From Micromonospora pallida (GTDB lineage Bacteria > Actinomycetota > Actinomycetes > Mycobacteriales > Micromonosporaceae), in contig NZ_FMHW01000002.1 of assembly GCF_900090325.1 (NCBI RefSeq), forward strand, positions 3,845,001 through 3,909,000: 64,000 nucleotides of DNA. Direction: 5' to 3'. The position numbers and the translations under genes were made by a program. How positions within the stretch are numbered: the first letter of the stretch is position 1; each line of letters begins with the position of its first letter. The notes beneath the pieces were generated by a model. That model did not search any database, was not told the origin of the DNA, and was given only the letters and a program-made list of their open reading frames with translations. Of the stretch, positions 18,608 through 28,221 are shown piece by piece.

Positions 18608-20119
18608 TCAGAGCACGAAGGCGTCGGTCCAGAGTGCGCCGGAGCGGCCGGAGAGCGCGTCCAACATCGCCACCGCCTGCGAGTCGGTGAGCAGCGCGAC
18701 GAAGTCGACGATGGCCCGCCCCCGGGCCCGCGCCGACCGGTCCAGGGTGCGCGGGTGCAGTTCCGCCTCGGCCAGCTCCACCAGGTCGTGCAGCCGGCGG
18801 GGCAGCCGGGACTCCTCCTCCGGGTCGAGCAGCCATTCCCAGAGCGCCTCGACCAGCGAGCCGAGCAGCCGGGCCTGGCCGCGCTGGTGCAGGGCGAGGT
18901 CCGGGCGGGCCAGCACGAACCGGTGGTGGACGAACTTGAGCACCTGCACCTCGTGCCACTGTGGTGCGGCGAGCTGCACGTGCCCGGAGCGCACCGACGG
19001 CTTCTCGACCACCCGGATGGCGTCGACGAAACGGGTGGTCCAGCGGGCCGAGAAGCGGGCCACGTACTGCTCCGCCTCGATCGAGCCGTCGAAGGGCAGG
19101 GCGAGCAGCCCCTCGACCAGTTCCCGGCGGACGTGCTCGACGGCGGCGGCGAACGCCTCGTCGTCGGCGATCCAGCCGTCCTTGCGGTGCAGTTGCCGGC
19201 GGAGCCGCTCGATCGCCGCGCCGGGGCGGCGGGCGGTGCTGGCCAGCGCCGCATCGGTGACCGACCGGTAGTGCCCCTGCTCCCGCTGCCAGGCGATCAG
19301 CTCGGCGGCCACCGCGCCCTGTTGGAGCACGCCGACCCGGTGGAAGTCCTCCACGTCGTGGATGGCGTAGGCGACGTCGTCGGCGGTGTCCATCACCGAC
19401 GCCTCGGGCGTCTGCTGCCAGTCCGCGATCCGCCCCGCGAACGGCTCCCGGGCCTGCCGCAGGTCCTCCAGTTCGGTGCGGTAGGCGCCGAACTTCGCCG
19501 AGCCGCTGGCCGGGTCGTCCGGCGGGGCGGCGGCACCCCGGGGCGGCGGGTCCAGGTGCCGGGGGTGCGGGTCGGGGTGGTCCAGTCGGGTCCACGGGTA
19601 CTTCAGCATCGCGGCCCGGACCGCCGCGGTCAGGTCGAGACCGACGGTGGCCGCGCCGCCGATCTCGGTCGAGGTGACGATCCGGTACGACTGCGCGTTG
19701 CCCTCGAAGCCGTCGGGCAGCCCGAGACGCTGGCGGGCCAGCCGGTCCAGGACCCGCTCCCCCAGGTGCCCGAAGGGCGGATGCCCGAGGTCGTGGGCGA
19801 GCGCGGCGGCCTCCACCACGTCCGGGTCGCAGCCGCCGAGGGCGGTCAGCAGGTCCCGGTTCAGGTCGTCGGCGGTGAGCCGCTCGGCGATGGCCCGGGC
19901 CACCTGGGCGACCTTCAAACTGTGCGTGAGCCGGTTGTGCACCAGCAGCCCGGAGCCGCCGGGACTGACCACCTGGGTCACCCCGCCGAGACGGGTGAAG
20001 AACGGCGAGCCCACGATCCGGTCCCGGTCGGCACGGAACGGACTCGCCGCGAGGTCACCCAGGGCTCGGGCGCTGCCGCCGAAGAGCCGCCGGGCCCGGG
20101 GGTCCGCGGGTTGTTCCAT
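18608..20119 (-). CDS. dGTPase-like HD-domain triphosphohydrolase
   Basis: 503 residues from the ATG at 20119. The HD metal site is clear: LVHNRLTHSLKVAQVARAIA supplies the first histidine and AALAHDLGHPPFGHLGE the HD pair, with later conserved aspartates in SVMDTADDVAYAIHDVEDFH. Such enzymes hydrolyse dGTP or other dNTPs to nucleoside and triphosphate, affecting nucleotide pools. After the TGA at 18608-18610 the same frame stays open for 17 codons (APLGYLRRVLEESLTGT) to a TAG at 18554-18556, which looks like the natural helical C-terminus, so the protein may be slightly shortened. It is divergent from tex. Confidence 0.9.
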   Translation of the reverse strand: MEQPADPRARRLFGGSARALGDLAASPFRADRDRIVGSPFFTRLGGVTQVVSPGGSGLLVHNRLTHSLKVAQVARAIAERLTADDLNRDLLTALGGCDPDVVEAAALAHDLGHPPFGHLGERVLDRLARQRLGLPDGFEGNAQSYRIVTSTEIGGAATVGLDLTAAVRAAMLKYPWTRLDHPDPHPRHLDPPPRGAAAPPDDPASGSAKFGAYRTELEDLRQAREPFAGRIADWQQTPEASVMDTADDVAYAIHDVEDFHRVGVLQQGAVAAELIAWQREQGHYRSVTDAALASTARRPGAAIERLRRQLHRKDGWIADDEAFAAAVEHVRRELVEGLLALPFDGSIEAEQYVARFSARWTTRFVDAIRVVEKPSVRSGHVQLAAPQWHEVQVLKFVHHRFVLARPDLALHQRGQARLLGSLVEALWEWLLDPEEESRLPRRLHDLVELAEAELHPRTLDRSARARGRAIVDFVALLTDSQAVAMLDALSGRSGALWTDAFVL

Positions 20120-20235
20120 GATCGCCACGCTAGCGCAGCCATCCGGTACGGCGCGCCCGCGTACCGGACGACGGTCGTGTCGGGGCGGGACGGCACAATG
20201 CAGGGCGTACCCCACCCGAGAAGGCGGATCAGATC

Positions 20236-22761
20236 GTGACCCAGTCCGTTCACCAGCGGATCGCCGAGGAACTCGGCGTCACCGAACGTCAGGTACGCGC
20301 AGCCGTGGAGCTGCTCGACGGCGGCGCCACCGTGCCGTTCATCGCCCGCTACCGCAAGGAGGCCACCGGCCTGCTCGACGACGCGCAGCTGCGCACCCTC
20401 GAGGAGCGGCTGCGCTACCTGCGGGAGCTGGACGAGCGGCGCGCCGCCATCCTGGAGTCGATCCGGAGCCAGGGCAAGCTCGACGAGGCCCTCGAGGCGC
20501 AGATCATGGCTGCCGACTCGAAGGCCCGCCTGGAGGACATCTACCTGCCGTACAAGCCGAAGCGGCGGACCCGGGCGCAGATCGCCCGGGAGGCGGGCCT
20601 GGAACCGCTCGCGGACACCCTGCTGGTCGACCCGACGCAGGACCCGAAGACCGTGGCCGCCGGCTACGTCGACGCCGACAAGGGGGTCGCCGACCCGGCC
20701 GCCGCGCTGGAGGGCGCGCGGGCCATCCTCATCGAGCGGTTCGCCGAGGACGCCGACCTGATCGGCACGCTGCGCGAGCAGATGTGGTCGCGGGGCCGGC
20801 TGGTCGCCCGGGTACGCGAGGGGCAGGAGACGACCGGCGCGAAGTTCGCCGACTACTTCGACTTCGCCGAGCCGTACCCGAAGCTGCCCTCGCACCGGAT
20901 CCTGGCGATGCTCCGGGGCGAGAAGGAGGGCGTGCTCGACCTGACCATGGACCCGGAGCCCGACGGCGACGCCGACGCGCCGGTCACCGGCCCGACCCGG
21001 TACGAGGCAGCGATCGCCGGCCGGTTCGGCGTCAGCGATTCCGGCCGCCCGGCGGACCGCTGGCTGGCCGACACGGTGCGCTGGGCCTGGCGTACCCGGA
21101 TCCTCATCCACCTCGGCGCGGACCTGCGGATGCGGCTGTGGCAGGCGGCCGAGGACGAGGCGGTCCGGGTCTTCGCCACCAACCTGCGCGACCTGCTGCT
21201 CGCCGCCCCGGCCGGCACCCGCCCGACGATGGGCCTGGACCCGGGGCTGCGGACCGGCGTCAAGGTGGCCGTGGTGGACGCGACCGGCAAGGTGGTCGCC
21301 ACCGACACGATCTACCCGCACGAGCCGCGCCGGCAGTGGGACGCCTCGATCGACACGCTGGCCAAGTTGGCCGCCGCGCACGGCGTCGAGCTGGTCGCCA
21401 TCGGCAACGGCACGGCCAGCCGGGAGACCGACAAGCTCGCCGGCGACCTGATCAAGCGGCACCCGGAGCTGAAGCTGACCAAGGTGGTGGTCTCCGAGGC
21501 CGGCGCGTCGGTCTACTCCGCGTCCGCGTACGCCTCGCAGGAGCTGCCCGGCCTGGACGTGTCGCTGCGCGGGGCGGTCTCCATCGCCCGCCGGCTCCAG
21601 GACCCACTCGCCGAACTGGTCAAGATCGATCCGCGCTCGATCGGTGTCGGTCAGTACCAGCACGACCTGTCGGAAGTAAAGCTCTCCCGCTCGCTGGACG
21701 CGGTGGTCGAGGACTGCGTCAACGGCGTCGGCGTGGACGTCAACACCGCCTCCGCCCCGCTGCTGACCCGGGTCTCCGGCATCGGCGCCGGGCTGGCCGA
21801 GAACATCGTCCTGCACCGGGACGCCAACGGGCCGTTCCGCACCCGGGCCGACCTGAAGAAGGTGGCCCGGCTCGGGCCGAAGGCGTTCGAGCAGTGCGCC
21901 GGCTTCCTGCGCATCCCCGGCGGCGACGACCCGCTGGACTCCTCCAGCGTGCACCCGGAGGCGTACCCGGTGGTGCGGCGCATCCTCGCCTCGACCGGGC
22001 AGGACCTGCGGTCGCTGATCGGGAAGAGCGCGATCCTGCGCGGGCTGAAGGCGACCGAGTTCGTCGACGACACGTTCGGCCTGCCCACGGTCACCGACAT
22101 CCTGGCCGAGCTGGAGAAGCCGGGACGCGACCCGCGACCGGAGTTCAAGACGGCCACCTTCGTCGAGGGCGTGGAGAAGATCAGCGACCTGACCCCCGGA
22201 ATGGTGCTGGAGGGCGTGGTCACCAACGTGGCCGCCTTCGGCGCGTTCGTGGACGTCGGCGTGCACCAGGACGGCCTCGTGCACGTCTCGGCGATGTCCC
22301 GGACCTTCGTCAAGGACCCCCGGGACGTGGTGAAGTCCGGGGACGTCGTCCGGGTCAAGGTGCTCGACGTGGACGTGCCGCGCAAGCGGATCTCGCTGAC
22401 CCTGCGGCTGGAGGACGAGACGTCCACCGGCGGCGACCGGGGCCAGGGCGACGGCGGCCGGCGGGACCGCGGCCCCCGGGGCGACCAGGGCGGACGCGGC
22501 GACCGGGGCGGTCGGAGCGGCGCCCGGGACGGCGCTGCCGGCCAGAGCGGCCAGGGTGGCTCCGGCGGCCGGGGCGGCGCTACCGGTCAGGGGGACACGC
22601 GGGGCGGATCCGGCGGCCGGGGTGGTTCCGGCGGCCAAGGCGGTGCGCGGGGTGGCTCCGGCGGCCGGGGTGGTGCCCCGCAGCGGCAGGGCCGGGGCGG
22701 CTCGACCCCACCCCCGTCCGGCGCCATGGCCGACGCCCTGCGCCGCGCTGGCCTGCTCTGA
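20236..22761 (+). CDS. tex: Tex-family RNA-binding transcriptional accessory protein with Gly/Arg-rich tail
   Basis: 841 residues starting at GTG 20236. Tex architecture is complete: N-terminal helical region ([20 protein letters not shown]), YqgF-like nuclease fold ([20 protein letters not shown], about residues 330-349), helix-hairpin-helix segment ([20 protein letters not shown]), and an S1 RNA-binding domain ([20 protein letters not shown], about 656-675). After residue about 731 there is a low-complexity tail of roughly 95 residues dominated by Gly, Arg, Gln and Asp (repeats such as GGSGGRGG) ending in [11 protein letters not shown]. Tails of this RGG-like kind promote RNA binding in other proteins; that role here is inference. 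Confidence 0.95.
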   Translation: MTQSVHQRIAEELGVTERQVRAAVELLDGGATVPFIARYRKEATGLLDDAQLRTLEERLRYLRELDERRAAILESIRSQGKLDEALEAQIMAADSKARLEDIYLPYKPKRRTRAQIAREAGLEPLADTLLVDPTQDPKTVAAGYVDADKGVADPAAALEGARAILIERFAEDADLIGTLREQMWSRGRLVARVREGQETTGAKFADYFDFAEPYPKLPSHRILAMLRGEKEGVLDLTMDPEPDGDADAPVTGPTRYEAAIAGRFGVSDSGRPADRWLADTVRWAWRTRILIHLGADLRMRLWQAAEDEAVRVFATNLRDLLLAAPAGTRPTMGLDPGLRTGVKVAVVDATGKVVATDTIYPHEPRRQWDASIDTLAKLAAAHGVELVAIGNGTASRETDKLAGDLIKRHPELKLTKVVVSEAGASVYSASAYASQELPGLDVSLRGAVSIARRLQDPLAELVKIDPRSIGVGQYQHDLSEVKLSRSLDAVVEDCVNGVGVDVNTASAPLLTRVSGIGAGLAENIVLHRDANGPFRTRADLKKVARLGPKAFEQCAGFLRIPGGDDPLDSSSVHPEAYPVVRRILASTGQDLRSLIGKSAILRGLKATEFVDDTFGLPTVTDILAELEKPGRDPRPEFKTATFVEGVEKISDLTPGMVLEGVVTNVAAFGAFVDVGVHQDGLVHVSAMSRTFVKDPRDVVKSGDVVRVKVLDVDVPRKRISLTLRLEDETSTGGDRGQGDGGRRDRGPRGDQGGRGDRGGRSGARDGAAGQSGQGGSGGRGGATGQGDTRGGSGGRGGSGGQGGARGGSGGRGGAPQRQGRGGSTPPPSGAMADALRRAGLL

Positions 22762-22773
22762 CCCATTGATCCA

Positions 22774-22836
22774 CTCCGTTTCGCCGACATCGGGGCATCC
22801 ACTGCCGCCGGACACCCCGATGTCGGCGAAACGGAG
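22774..22836. terminator. Long intergenic palindrome after tex (copy 1 of a related family)
   Basis: Perfect 22-bp arms (CTCCGTTTCGCCGACATCGG+GG and complement) enclose a 19-base loop, 12 bases after the tex stop. It could act as a terminator. Its outline (GATC-CAC near the outside, a GACAT-CGGGG core next to the loop) resembles the palindromes at 28222-28301 and 39798-39888. Confidence 0.65.
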
Positions 22837-22890
22837 CAGTCCACCGGCGCGCGAGCCGGCCAGCCGGCGCGCGGGCGACCGTGGCGTGGG

Positions 22891-22972
22891 CGGTCCAGCC
22901 GGGGCAGTCCACCGGCGCGAGGCGGTCCAGCCGGAGCGGGTCACCGGGGCGTGGACGGTCCAGCCGGGGCAG
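22891..22972. repeat. Degenerate GC-rich tandem repeat, about 32-bp period
   Basis: The segment CGGTCCAGCCGG(G/A)GC occurs at 22891, 22923 and 22956, separated by 32-33 bases, with related sequence (CAGTCCACCGGCGCG) just upstream. It lies in the 240-base gap before the next gene and shows no coding evidence. Confidence 0.5.
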
Positions 22973-23004
22973 GCTGCCAGGACGCGGCGGCGTACCGTCG
23001 GGGG

Positions 23005-23439
23005 GTGGGTGAGAGCGACGGCCGGGACTGGCGGGAGCAGCGGCAGCGGGCGGTGCGGGCGCACGCCGACGCGGACGAGCGGCGTCGCGAGGCCGAGCGG
23101 GCCGAGGCCGCGGAACTGGTCGCCTGGTTCGTCGGCGAGGCGATCCGGCGCGGGCTACCACCCGTTCCGCTGGTGGCCGGCTCCTACTCCGGTGGCGGGC
23201 GGTACCGCACCGGCCTGACCGGCTGGTACGTCGACCGTGCCGCGACCCGGGCGGTGGACGTCGAGGGACGCTTCTACCTGCTCACCGTCCCCGGTGGCCT
23301 GCGGTCCCGGCTGTTCGGCGCGGCCCCGGAGCCGCACCCCGCGCCGCTGGTCGTCGGTGCGGGCGGTCGGGACGGCGAGTCCGTCCCGCTGCGGGAGTTG
23401 CTCACCCGGCGACTCGACGCGGGGAAGGACTGGCCCTGA
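23005..23439 (+). CDS. Small hypothetical cytoplasmic protein
   Basis: 144 residues from a GTG at 23005 after a GGGG-rich site; a longer reading would include the tandem repeat and is rejected. The first half is charged and probably a long helix (REQRQRAVRAHADADERRRE, then AERAEAAELVAWFVGEAI). The second half looks like a small beta-rich domain (GLTGWYVDRAATRAVDVEGR, FYLLTVPGGLRSRL). No signal peptide, membrane segment or catalytic motif is visible. The 3' end overlaps the convergent DUF389 gene by 38 bases. No family was recognised. Confidence 0.6.
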   Translation: MGESDGRDWREQRQRAVRAHADADERRREAERAEAAELVAWFVGEAIRRGLPPVPLVAGSYSGGGRYRTGLTGWYVDRAATRAVDVEGRFYLLTVPGGLRSRLFGAAPEPHPAPLVVGAGGRDGESVPLRELLTRRLDAGKDWP

Positions 23440-24376
23440 CCGGTCCACCGTTACGCCGGGCCACGTGCCACCACCAGAGTTGCTGCGCGGCCAGGGTGAG
23501 CAGCCCGGCGACCACGATCGCGCACATGTTGATCAGAAGCTGGAGCATCGAGCCACCTGCCTCGTGCCACACCCCGTACGCCACCGCGACGGCGGCGTTC
23601 GCGGCGGCCGGCACGGTGGTCACCGAGATCAGTACGCCGACCAGGCTGCCGGACTTCTTCGAGGTGAGCGAGAGCATCCCGGCGATCCCGGCGAGCAGAC
23701 CGACCACCCAGGAGAGCGCGTCGGGACGCCAGATGAAATCGGTTACCGGGCGCTCGGCGAGCAGCATTCCACGGTTGACCAGACCGGCGGCGGTCAGCGC
23801 CCAGGTACTCAGGATGGTGATCACCATCGCGGTGAGGAAGCCGACCACCAGGGCCTGCACCGACCGGACGACGATCCGGGGCTTGCGACGCAGCAGGGCG
23901 ACGCAGAGCGCGGCGAGCGGCCCGAACTCGGGGCCGACCACCATCGCGCCGATGATGAGGATGGGCTGGTCCAGCAGCACCGCGATGCCGGAGAGCATGG
24001 TGGCGACGACGATCAGCACCAGGTAGGTGCCGGACAGTTCGGTCTGCTCGCCGGTCTTGGCCGCGATCTCGTCCCAGACGACGGCGTCGTCGGCGTAGCC
24101 TGGGGCGTCGCGGGCGGCCCGCTCGGCGGCCGTGGAGAGGGTCAGCTCGACGTCGTCGGCGCTGACCCCACCGCGCGCCTCCACGCCGAGTTCCTGAAGG
24201 CGTTGCAGCACATGGTCGGCGCTCTCCCGGACCACGTCGCAGAGGATCAGGTCGCCGACCGGCTGGCGGGCGGCTCCGGGGAGAACGGCCAGGTGAGCCA
24301 CGCCCGGATCGGCGGCGAGCAGGTCGGCCACCGTCTCGGACCGGTCGACCGGCGTGATGATCCTCAAGTGCAGCAC
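23402..24376 (-). CDS. DUF389 integral membrane protein
   Basis: 324 residues. An N-terminal soluble region of about 110 residues (MLHLRIITPVDRSETVADLL) is followed by about six membrane helices. The DUF389/TIGR00341 core is recognisable: ELSGTYLVLIVVATMLSGIA, QPILIIGAMVVGPEFGPLAA, and the later TVPAAANAAVAVAYG. The family is widespread in actinobacteria and has no agreed biochemical role. It overlaps the convergent small gene at its 3' end and stands alone otherwise. Confidence 0.88.
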   Translation of the reverse strand: MLHLRIITPVDRSETVADLLAADPGVAHLAVLPGAARQPVGDLILCDVVRESADHVLQRLQELGVEARGGVSADDVELTLSTAAERAARDAPGYADDAVVWDEIAAKTGEQTELSGTYLVLIVVATMLSGIAVLLDQPILIIGAMVVGPEFGPLAALCVALLRRKPRIVVRSVQALVVGFLTAMVITILSTWALTAAGLVNRGMLLAERPVTDFIWRPDALSWVVGLLAGIAGMLSLTSKKSGSLVGVLISVTTVPAAANAAVAVAYGVWHEAGGSMLQLLINMCAIVVAGLLTLAAQQLWWWHVARRNGGPVRASPSPRRVAG

Positions 24377-24433
24377 GGAGGGGCTCCCTGCGGTCGGGCG
24401 GCGTGCCTGCCGCCGGCCGCAGCATGCTACCCG

Positions 24434-25096
24434 TCAGCGATCACGTCGATGCCTCCCCGCTGGGACGGTGGAGCCGGCCGAGACCGCGTAGCAGTTCATC
24501 CGTCGCCCCTCCCGGGTGGCGTAGCTGCCCACCAGGGTCCACCCGGCCCGGTGGTAGAAGGCGTTGACCCGGTCGTTGTCGTCGGCGTCGGTGGTCAGGT
24601 AGGCGTCCCGCTCCCCGCGCTCCCGCACCCGCCGCCACCACAAGTCGATCAGCTCCCGTCCCCGGCCGCCACCGACCGCCGCCGGGTCGACGCAGATCGA
24701 GCTGAGCAGCGCCCCGCGCGCCGCGACCGGCACGTCCCCCCGGTACGCCACGCCGCGCACCAGGCGGCCGACGGCGCGCGGGTCGCGCAGGGCGGGGCGG
24801 ACGGCGGCCACGGCCAGCCGGAGGCCGCGTCGGCGCAGCAGTCGACGGAAGAACCGGTCGGGCGCGAGGGTGCCGACCACGACTCCGAGCAGCCGACCGT
24901 CGGGGTCGCGCGACACCACGGTGACCGCGTCCGGGTCGTCGACGAAGCCCGCGTAGAACTGACGGAGGAACGGCGCGCCCAGAGTCGCGAGGAAGAACCG
25001 GGGAAAGGCGCGCAGGTGCAGGTCGGCCGCTTCGGTCACGTCCGCTCTGGTCAGCCCGGCAAGCCCAGTACCGTCGGCGCCGCCAGTGCCGGTCAC
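24434..25096 (-). CDS. GNAT-family N-acetyltransferase
   Basis: 220 residues. The acetyl-CoA pyrophosphate loop is seen in SSICVDPAAVGGGRGRELID (about residues 137-156), followed by the usual end of the fold (DADDNDRVNAFYHRAGWTLV). The start codon overlaps the stop of the upstream glycosyltransferase (ATGA), so the two are co-translated. Because of that link it may acetylate an amino sugar or other precursor of the surface polysaccharide, but a general GNAT function cannot be excluded. Confidence 0.85.
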   Translation of the reverse strand: MTGTGGADGTGLAGLTRADVTEAADLHLRAFPRFFLATLGAPFLRQFYAGFVDDPDAVTVVSRDPDGRLLGVVVGTLAPDRFFRRLLRRRGLRLAVAAVRPALRDPRAVGRLVRGVAYRGDVPVAARGALLSSICVDPAAVGGGRGRELIDLWWRRVRERGERDAYLTTDADDNDRVNAFYHRAGWTLVGSYATREGRRMNCYAVSAGSTVPAGRHRRDR

Positions 25097-26337
25097 CGCC
25101 GCCGCCCGGTCGCCATGGCCTGCTGGAGCGCCGCCTCGATCCGGGCGACCCCGGCGGCGACGGAGAAGGTCCGCTCGTAGTACGCCCGGCCAGCCCCGCC
25201 CAGCAGGTGCAGCTTCTCCCGGCCGAGCTGGCAGACCTCCCGCATGGCGGCGGCGACCGACCCGGGGTCACCGGGGCGGGCGGTGATCCCCGCGCCACTG
25301 TCCCGGGCGACGGTGGCGGCGTCTCCCTCGGCGGCGACCAGCAGGGCCCGGCCGGCAGCGAGGGTGGCCTGCACCTTGCTCGGCATGGTGTACGCGGACA
25401 TGCCGCCCGCCCGCAGACCGACATAGTGGATATCCCCCGCCGCCATCAGGGCGGGCATCCGTTCCCGGGGCAGCTGACCGAGGAACCGGAGGTTGGTCAG
25501 CCGGGTCGTGGCGGCCCGGTCCCGCAGTCGCCGTTCGGCTGTGCCGGAGCCGGCGACCAGGCAGAGCAGCCGGGGGTCGTCGACCAGGGCGCAGGCGTCG
25601 ACCAGGGTGTCGAGGCCCTGGGCCTCGCCGAGCGTGCCGGCGTAGACCAGCACGACGCGGTCGGCGGTGATGCCGAGTTCGGCGCGCAGGTCGGGGGCCG
25701 GGGGCGTGGGGGTCTCGTCCGCCCACATCGGAACGTGTACGAGCTTCTCCTCGGGCACGCCGCGCCGGGCCAGCACCTCGCCGACGCCGGGCGAGATGTA
25801 GGCGACCCGCGCGGCCGCCCGGTACATCGCCCCGCACCAGGTGTGCATGGCCCGTTCGGCGAGCCGGGGTCCGCCGCGTCCGGAGTGGAGGAAGCCGCTG
25901 GCCCGGACGCTGTCCGGCCAGAGGTCCAGCACGTGCAGCACCACCGGCGTCCGGTGGGCGTACCGGAGGAACCACATCGGCGCCGCGACGGTGATCGGCG
26001 AGTTGCTCACCCAGAGCGCGTCGAGGCCGCGCAGCGCGGGAGTGCCGGAGACGAGCGCGGAGGCGGCGAACGAGCCGTAGGTGGCCAGCCGGCGCAGGGC
26101 CGAGCCGTCGTGGCTGGGGTAGAGGGCCACCCGTCGGACGTGGACGCCGTCGGCGACCTCGTCGGCGCGGCGGGTGATCCGGTAGCCGGGGGCGAGCCGG
26201 CCGGTGGGCCAGTTCGGAAAGCCGGTCAGCACCCGTACGTCGTGACCCCGGGCAGCCAGCCCCCGGGCGAGGACGCCGGGCAGCGCGGCCGGGCCGGGCT
26301 CCGGATCGAACCACTGGCTGAGCAGGCCGAACCGCAC
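25093..26337 (-). CDS. Glycosyltransferase family 4, WcaI-like
   Basis: 414 residues from the GTG at 26337, which is followed by VRFGLLSQWFDPEPGPAALP, the usual N-terminus of this group; the ATG at 26385 would add 16 residues. The GT-B fold is indicated by the N-terminal acceptor domain and a C-terminal donor domain (VVLVYAGTLGEAQGLDTLVD, then LVAGSGTAERRLRD, then LRFLGQLPRERMPALMAAGD). It probably adds a sugar to the undecaprenyl-linked polysaccharide unit. It is divergent from the aminotransferase gene and followed by the overlapping GNAT gene. Confidence 0.88.
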   Translation of the reverse strand: MRFGLLSQWFDPEPGPAALPGVLARGLAARGHDVRVLTGFPNWPTGRLAPGYRITRRADEVADGVHVRRVALYPSHDGSALRRLATYGSFAASALVSGTPALRGLDALWVSNSPITVAAPMWFLRYAHRTPVVLHVLDLWPDSVRASGFLHSGRGGPRLAERAMHTWCGAMYRAAARVAYISPGVGEVLARRGVPEEKLVHVPMWADETPTPPAPDLRAELGITADRVVLVYAGTLGEAQGLDTLVDACALVDDPRLLCLVAGSGTAERRLRDRAATTRLTNLRFLGQLPRERMPALMAAGDIHYVGLRAGGMSAYTMPSKVQATLAAGRALLVAAEGDAATVARDSGAGITARPGDPGSVAAAMREVCQLGREKLHLLGGAGRAYYERTFSVAAGVARIEAALQQAMATGRRR

Positions 26338-26385
26338 ACCACACTCCACTTCCTCAAAACGGGCAATAAACCTGAAAAGCCCCAA

Positions 26386-26456
26386 CTGTCACACGGCGGC
26401 AGTCTATCCTCAACCGCATCAATTCGTACGTAAAACGCATAAGTAGGAGGACCGGC
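26386..26456. promoter_or_regulatory. Divergent promoter region, glycosyltransferase / aminotransferase
   Basis: A short A+T-rich gap contains AAAACGCATAA at 26432-26442, just before a strong TAGGAGGA ribosome-binding site. The same ten bases (AAACGCATAA) occur in the capE/beta-helix divergent region at 30699-30708. Confidence 0.4.
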
Positions 26457-27611
26457 ATGTACGACCGCACTCTCCCCTTCGCGCTCCCGGACGTCGGGGA
26501 CGCGGAGATCGCGGCGGTCACGTCGGCGATCCGGTCCGGCTGGCTCTCCAGCGGCCCGCTGGTGCGCGAGTTCGAGGAGCGGTTCGCCGCGTACTGCGGG
26601 CCGGGGCTCACCGCCGTCGCGCTGAGCTCGGCGACCGCCGGGCTGCACCTGGCGTTGGAGGCGCTCGGAGTCGGCCCGGGCACGGAGGTCCTCGTACCGA
26701 CCTGGACCTTCACCGCCACCGCCGAGGTGGTCGTGCACGTCGGCGCCGTCCCGGTGCTGGTGGACGTCGATCCGGCCACCCTCACCATCGACCTCGACGA
26801 CGCCGCCCGCAAGGTCACCGGGCGCACGGTCGCCATCCTGCCGGTGCACTTCGCCGGCCAGCCGGTGAACCGCACCCGGCTGCACGAGTTCGCCCGTCGG
26901 CACGGCGTCGCCGTGGTGGAGGACGCCGCCCACGCGTTCCCGGCGGCGAGCGAGGGCGTGCCGGTCGGTGCCGGCCCGACCGCCGCCACCGTCTTCAGCT
27001 TCTACGCCACCAAGACCATCACCACCGGCGAAGGCGGAATGCTGGTCACCAGGGATCCCGACCTCGCCCGTCGGGTCCGGGTGATGCGGCTGCACGGTTT
27101 CGACCGGGACGGCTTCGACCGCTACCGCAGTGACCGCCCCGCCTGGCGGTACGACGTCGTCGAGGCCGGTTTCAAGAACAACCTGACCGACCCGGCGGCG
27201 GCGATGGGACTGGTGCAGCTCGACCGCGCCGAGTCGATGCGGCGGCGACGCGAGGAGATCGCCGGCCGCTACCGGACGGCCTTCGCCGGCCTGCCGCTGG
27301 ACCTGCCCCTGCCCGCCCCGGATCAGGACGTGCACGCCTGGCACCTCTTCGTGGTCCGGTTACGCCGAGACGCCCCGGTCGACCGGGACCGGTTCATCGC
27401 GGAGACGTCCCGGCTCGGCATCGGGTGCAGCGTCCACTTCATTCCGCTGCACCTGCACACCTACTGGCGTCGGCGGCTCGCGCTGGCCGACGACATGTTC
27501 CCCGTCGCCAGCCGGGAGTTCACGCGGGTGGTGAGCCTGCCCCTCTTCTCGGCGATGGACGACGACCAGGTGGATCTCGTCATCCGTACCGTCACCAAGG
27601 TTCTCCAATGA
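26457..27611 (+). CDS. DegT/DnrJ/EryC1/StrS-family sugar aminotransferase
   Basis: 384 residues, PLP-dependent fold type I. Typical blocks are IRSGWLSSGPLVREFEERFA near the N-terminus, VALSSATAGLHLALEALGVG, AVVEDAAHAFPA with the cofactor-binding aspartate, and FYATKTITTGEGGMLVT holding the Schiff-base lysine. These enzymes transfer an amino group to a 4-keto (or 3-keto) nucleotide sugar. Its stop overlaps the start of the PglC-like transferase, implying that the amino sugar is made for, or delivered with, that lipid-linked step. The exact sugar is not determined. Confidence 0.92.
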   Translation: MYDRTLPFALPDVGDAEIAAVTSAIRSGWLSSGPLVREFEERFAAYCGPGLTAVALSSATAGLHLALEALGVGPGTEVLVPTWTFTATAEVVVHVGAVPVLVDVDPATLTIDLDDAARKVTGRTVAILPVHFAGQPVNRTRLHEFARRHGVAVVEDAAHAFPAASEGVPVGAGPTAATVFSFYATKTITTGEGGMLVTRDPDLARRVRVMRLHGFDRDGFDRYRSDRPAWRYDVVEAGFKNNLTDPAAAMGLVQLDRAESMRRRREEIAGRYRTAFAGLPLDLPLPAPDQDVHAWHLFVVRLRRDAPVDRDRFIAETSRLGIGCSVHFIPLHLHTYWRRRLALADDMFPVASREFTRVVSLPLFSAMDDDQVDLVIRTVTKVLQ

Positions 27612-28195
27612 TCAAAAGAGGTTTCGACATCGTCGTCGCGGCGGTGGGGCTGCTGCTCTGCGCCCCGCTGCTGCTCGTGATCGCCCTGGCGATCCGCTGG
27701 GAGGACGGTGGGCCGGTGCTGTTCCGGCAGGAACGCACCGGCCGCCGTGGCCGCCCCTTCCACATCCACAAGTTCCGCAGCATGCGCGCCGCGCCGGGGC
27801 CAGCGGTCACCTCTGACGGCGACGACCGGATCACCCGGGTCGGCCGGCTCCTGCGGGCCAGCAAACTCGACGAGTTGCCGCAGCTCTACGACGTGCTGCT
27901 CGGCCGGATGAGCCTGGTCGGTCCCCGTCCCGAGGTCCGGCGCTACGTCGACTGCTGGCCGTCGCTGGCCCGCTGGCGCATCCTGTCGGTCCGGCCGGGC
28001 ATCACCGACCCGGCGTCGATCGCCTATCGGAACGAGTCGGCGGAACTGGCCCGCACGGACCGGCCGGAGGATTACTACGTCGCGGTGGTGCTGCCGCGAA
28101 AGGTGGAACTGTACGTGCGGTACGTGGAGACCCGCAGCTTCCTCGGGGACCTGCTGATCCTTGCCCGTACGGTGCAGGCCGTCCTCGGCCGCTGA
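27608..28195 (+). CDS. PglC-type phosphoglycosyl transferase (sugar-phosphate to undecaprenyl phosphate)
   Basis: 195 residues, the small monotopic form. MIKRGFDIVVAAVGLLLCAP gives the single re-entrant N-terminal hydrophobic segment, then GGPVLFRQERTGRRGRPFHI, FRSM, ASKLDELPQLYDVLLGRMSL with the catalytic DE pair, and VGPRPEVRRY. It transfers a sugar phosphate from a UDP-sugar to undecaprenyl phosphate, the first membrane step of polysaccharide unit assembly. The ATGA overlap with the aminotransferase suggests a UDP-amino sugar as donor, as for PglC; this is inference. Confidence 0.92.
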   Translation: MIKRGFDIVVAAVGLLLCAPLLLVIALAIRWEDGGPVLFRQERTGRRGRPFHIHKFRSMRAAPGPAVTSDGDDRITRVGRLLRASKLDELPQLYDVLLGRMSLVGPRPEVRRYVDCWPSLARWRILSVRPGITDPASIAYRNESAELARTDRPEDYYVAVVLPRKVELYVRYVETRSFLGDLLILARTVQAVLGR

Positions 28196-28221
28196 AGCCA
28201 CCCGCCGGCCGCCCACCACCC

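Noticed and set aside
19978..23064. 1028-residue minus-strand and 1040-residue plus-strand open frames over tex
   Set aside because: Both have Arg/Pro/Gly-heavy composition without motifs, whereas the tex frame has full domain structure.
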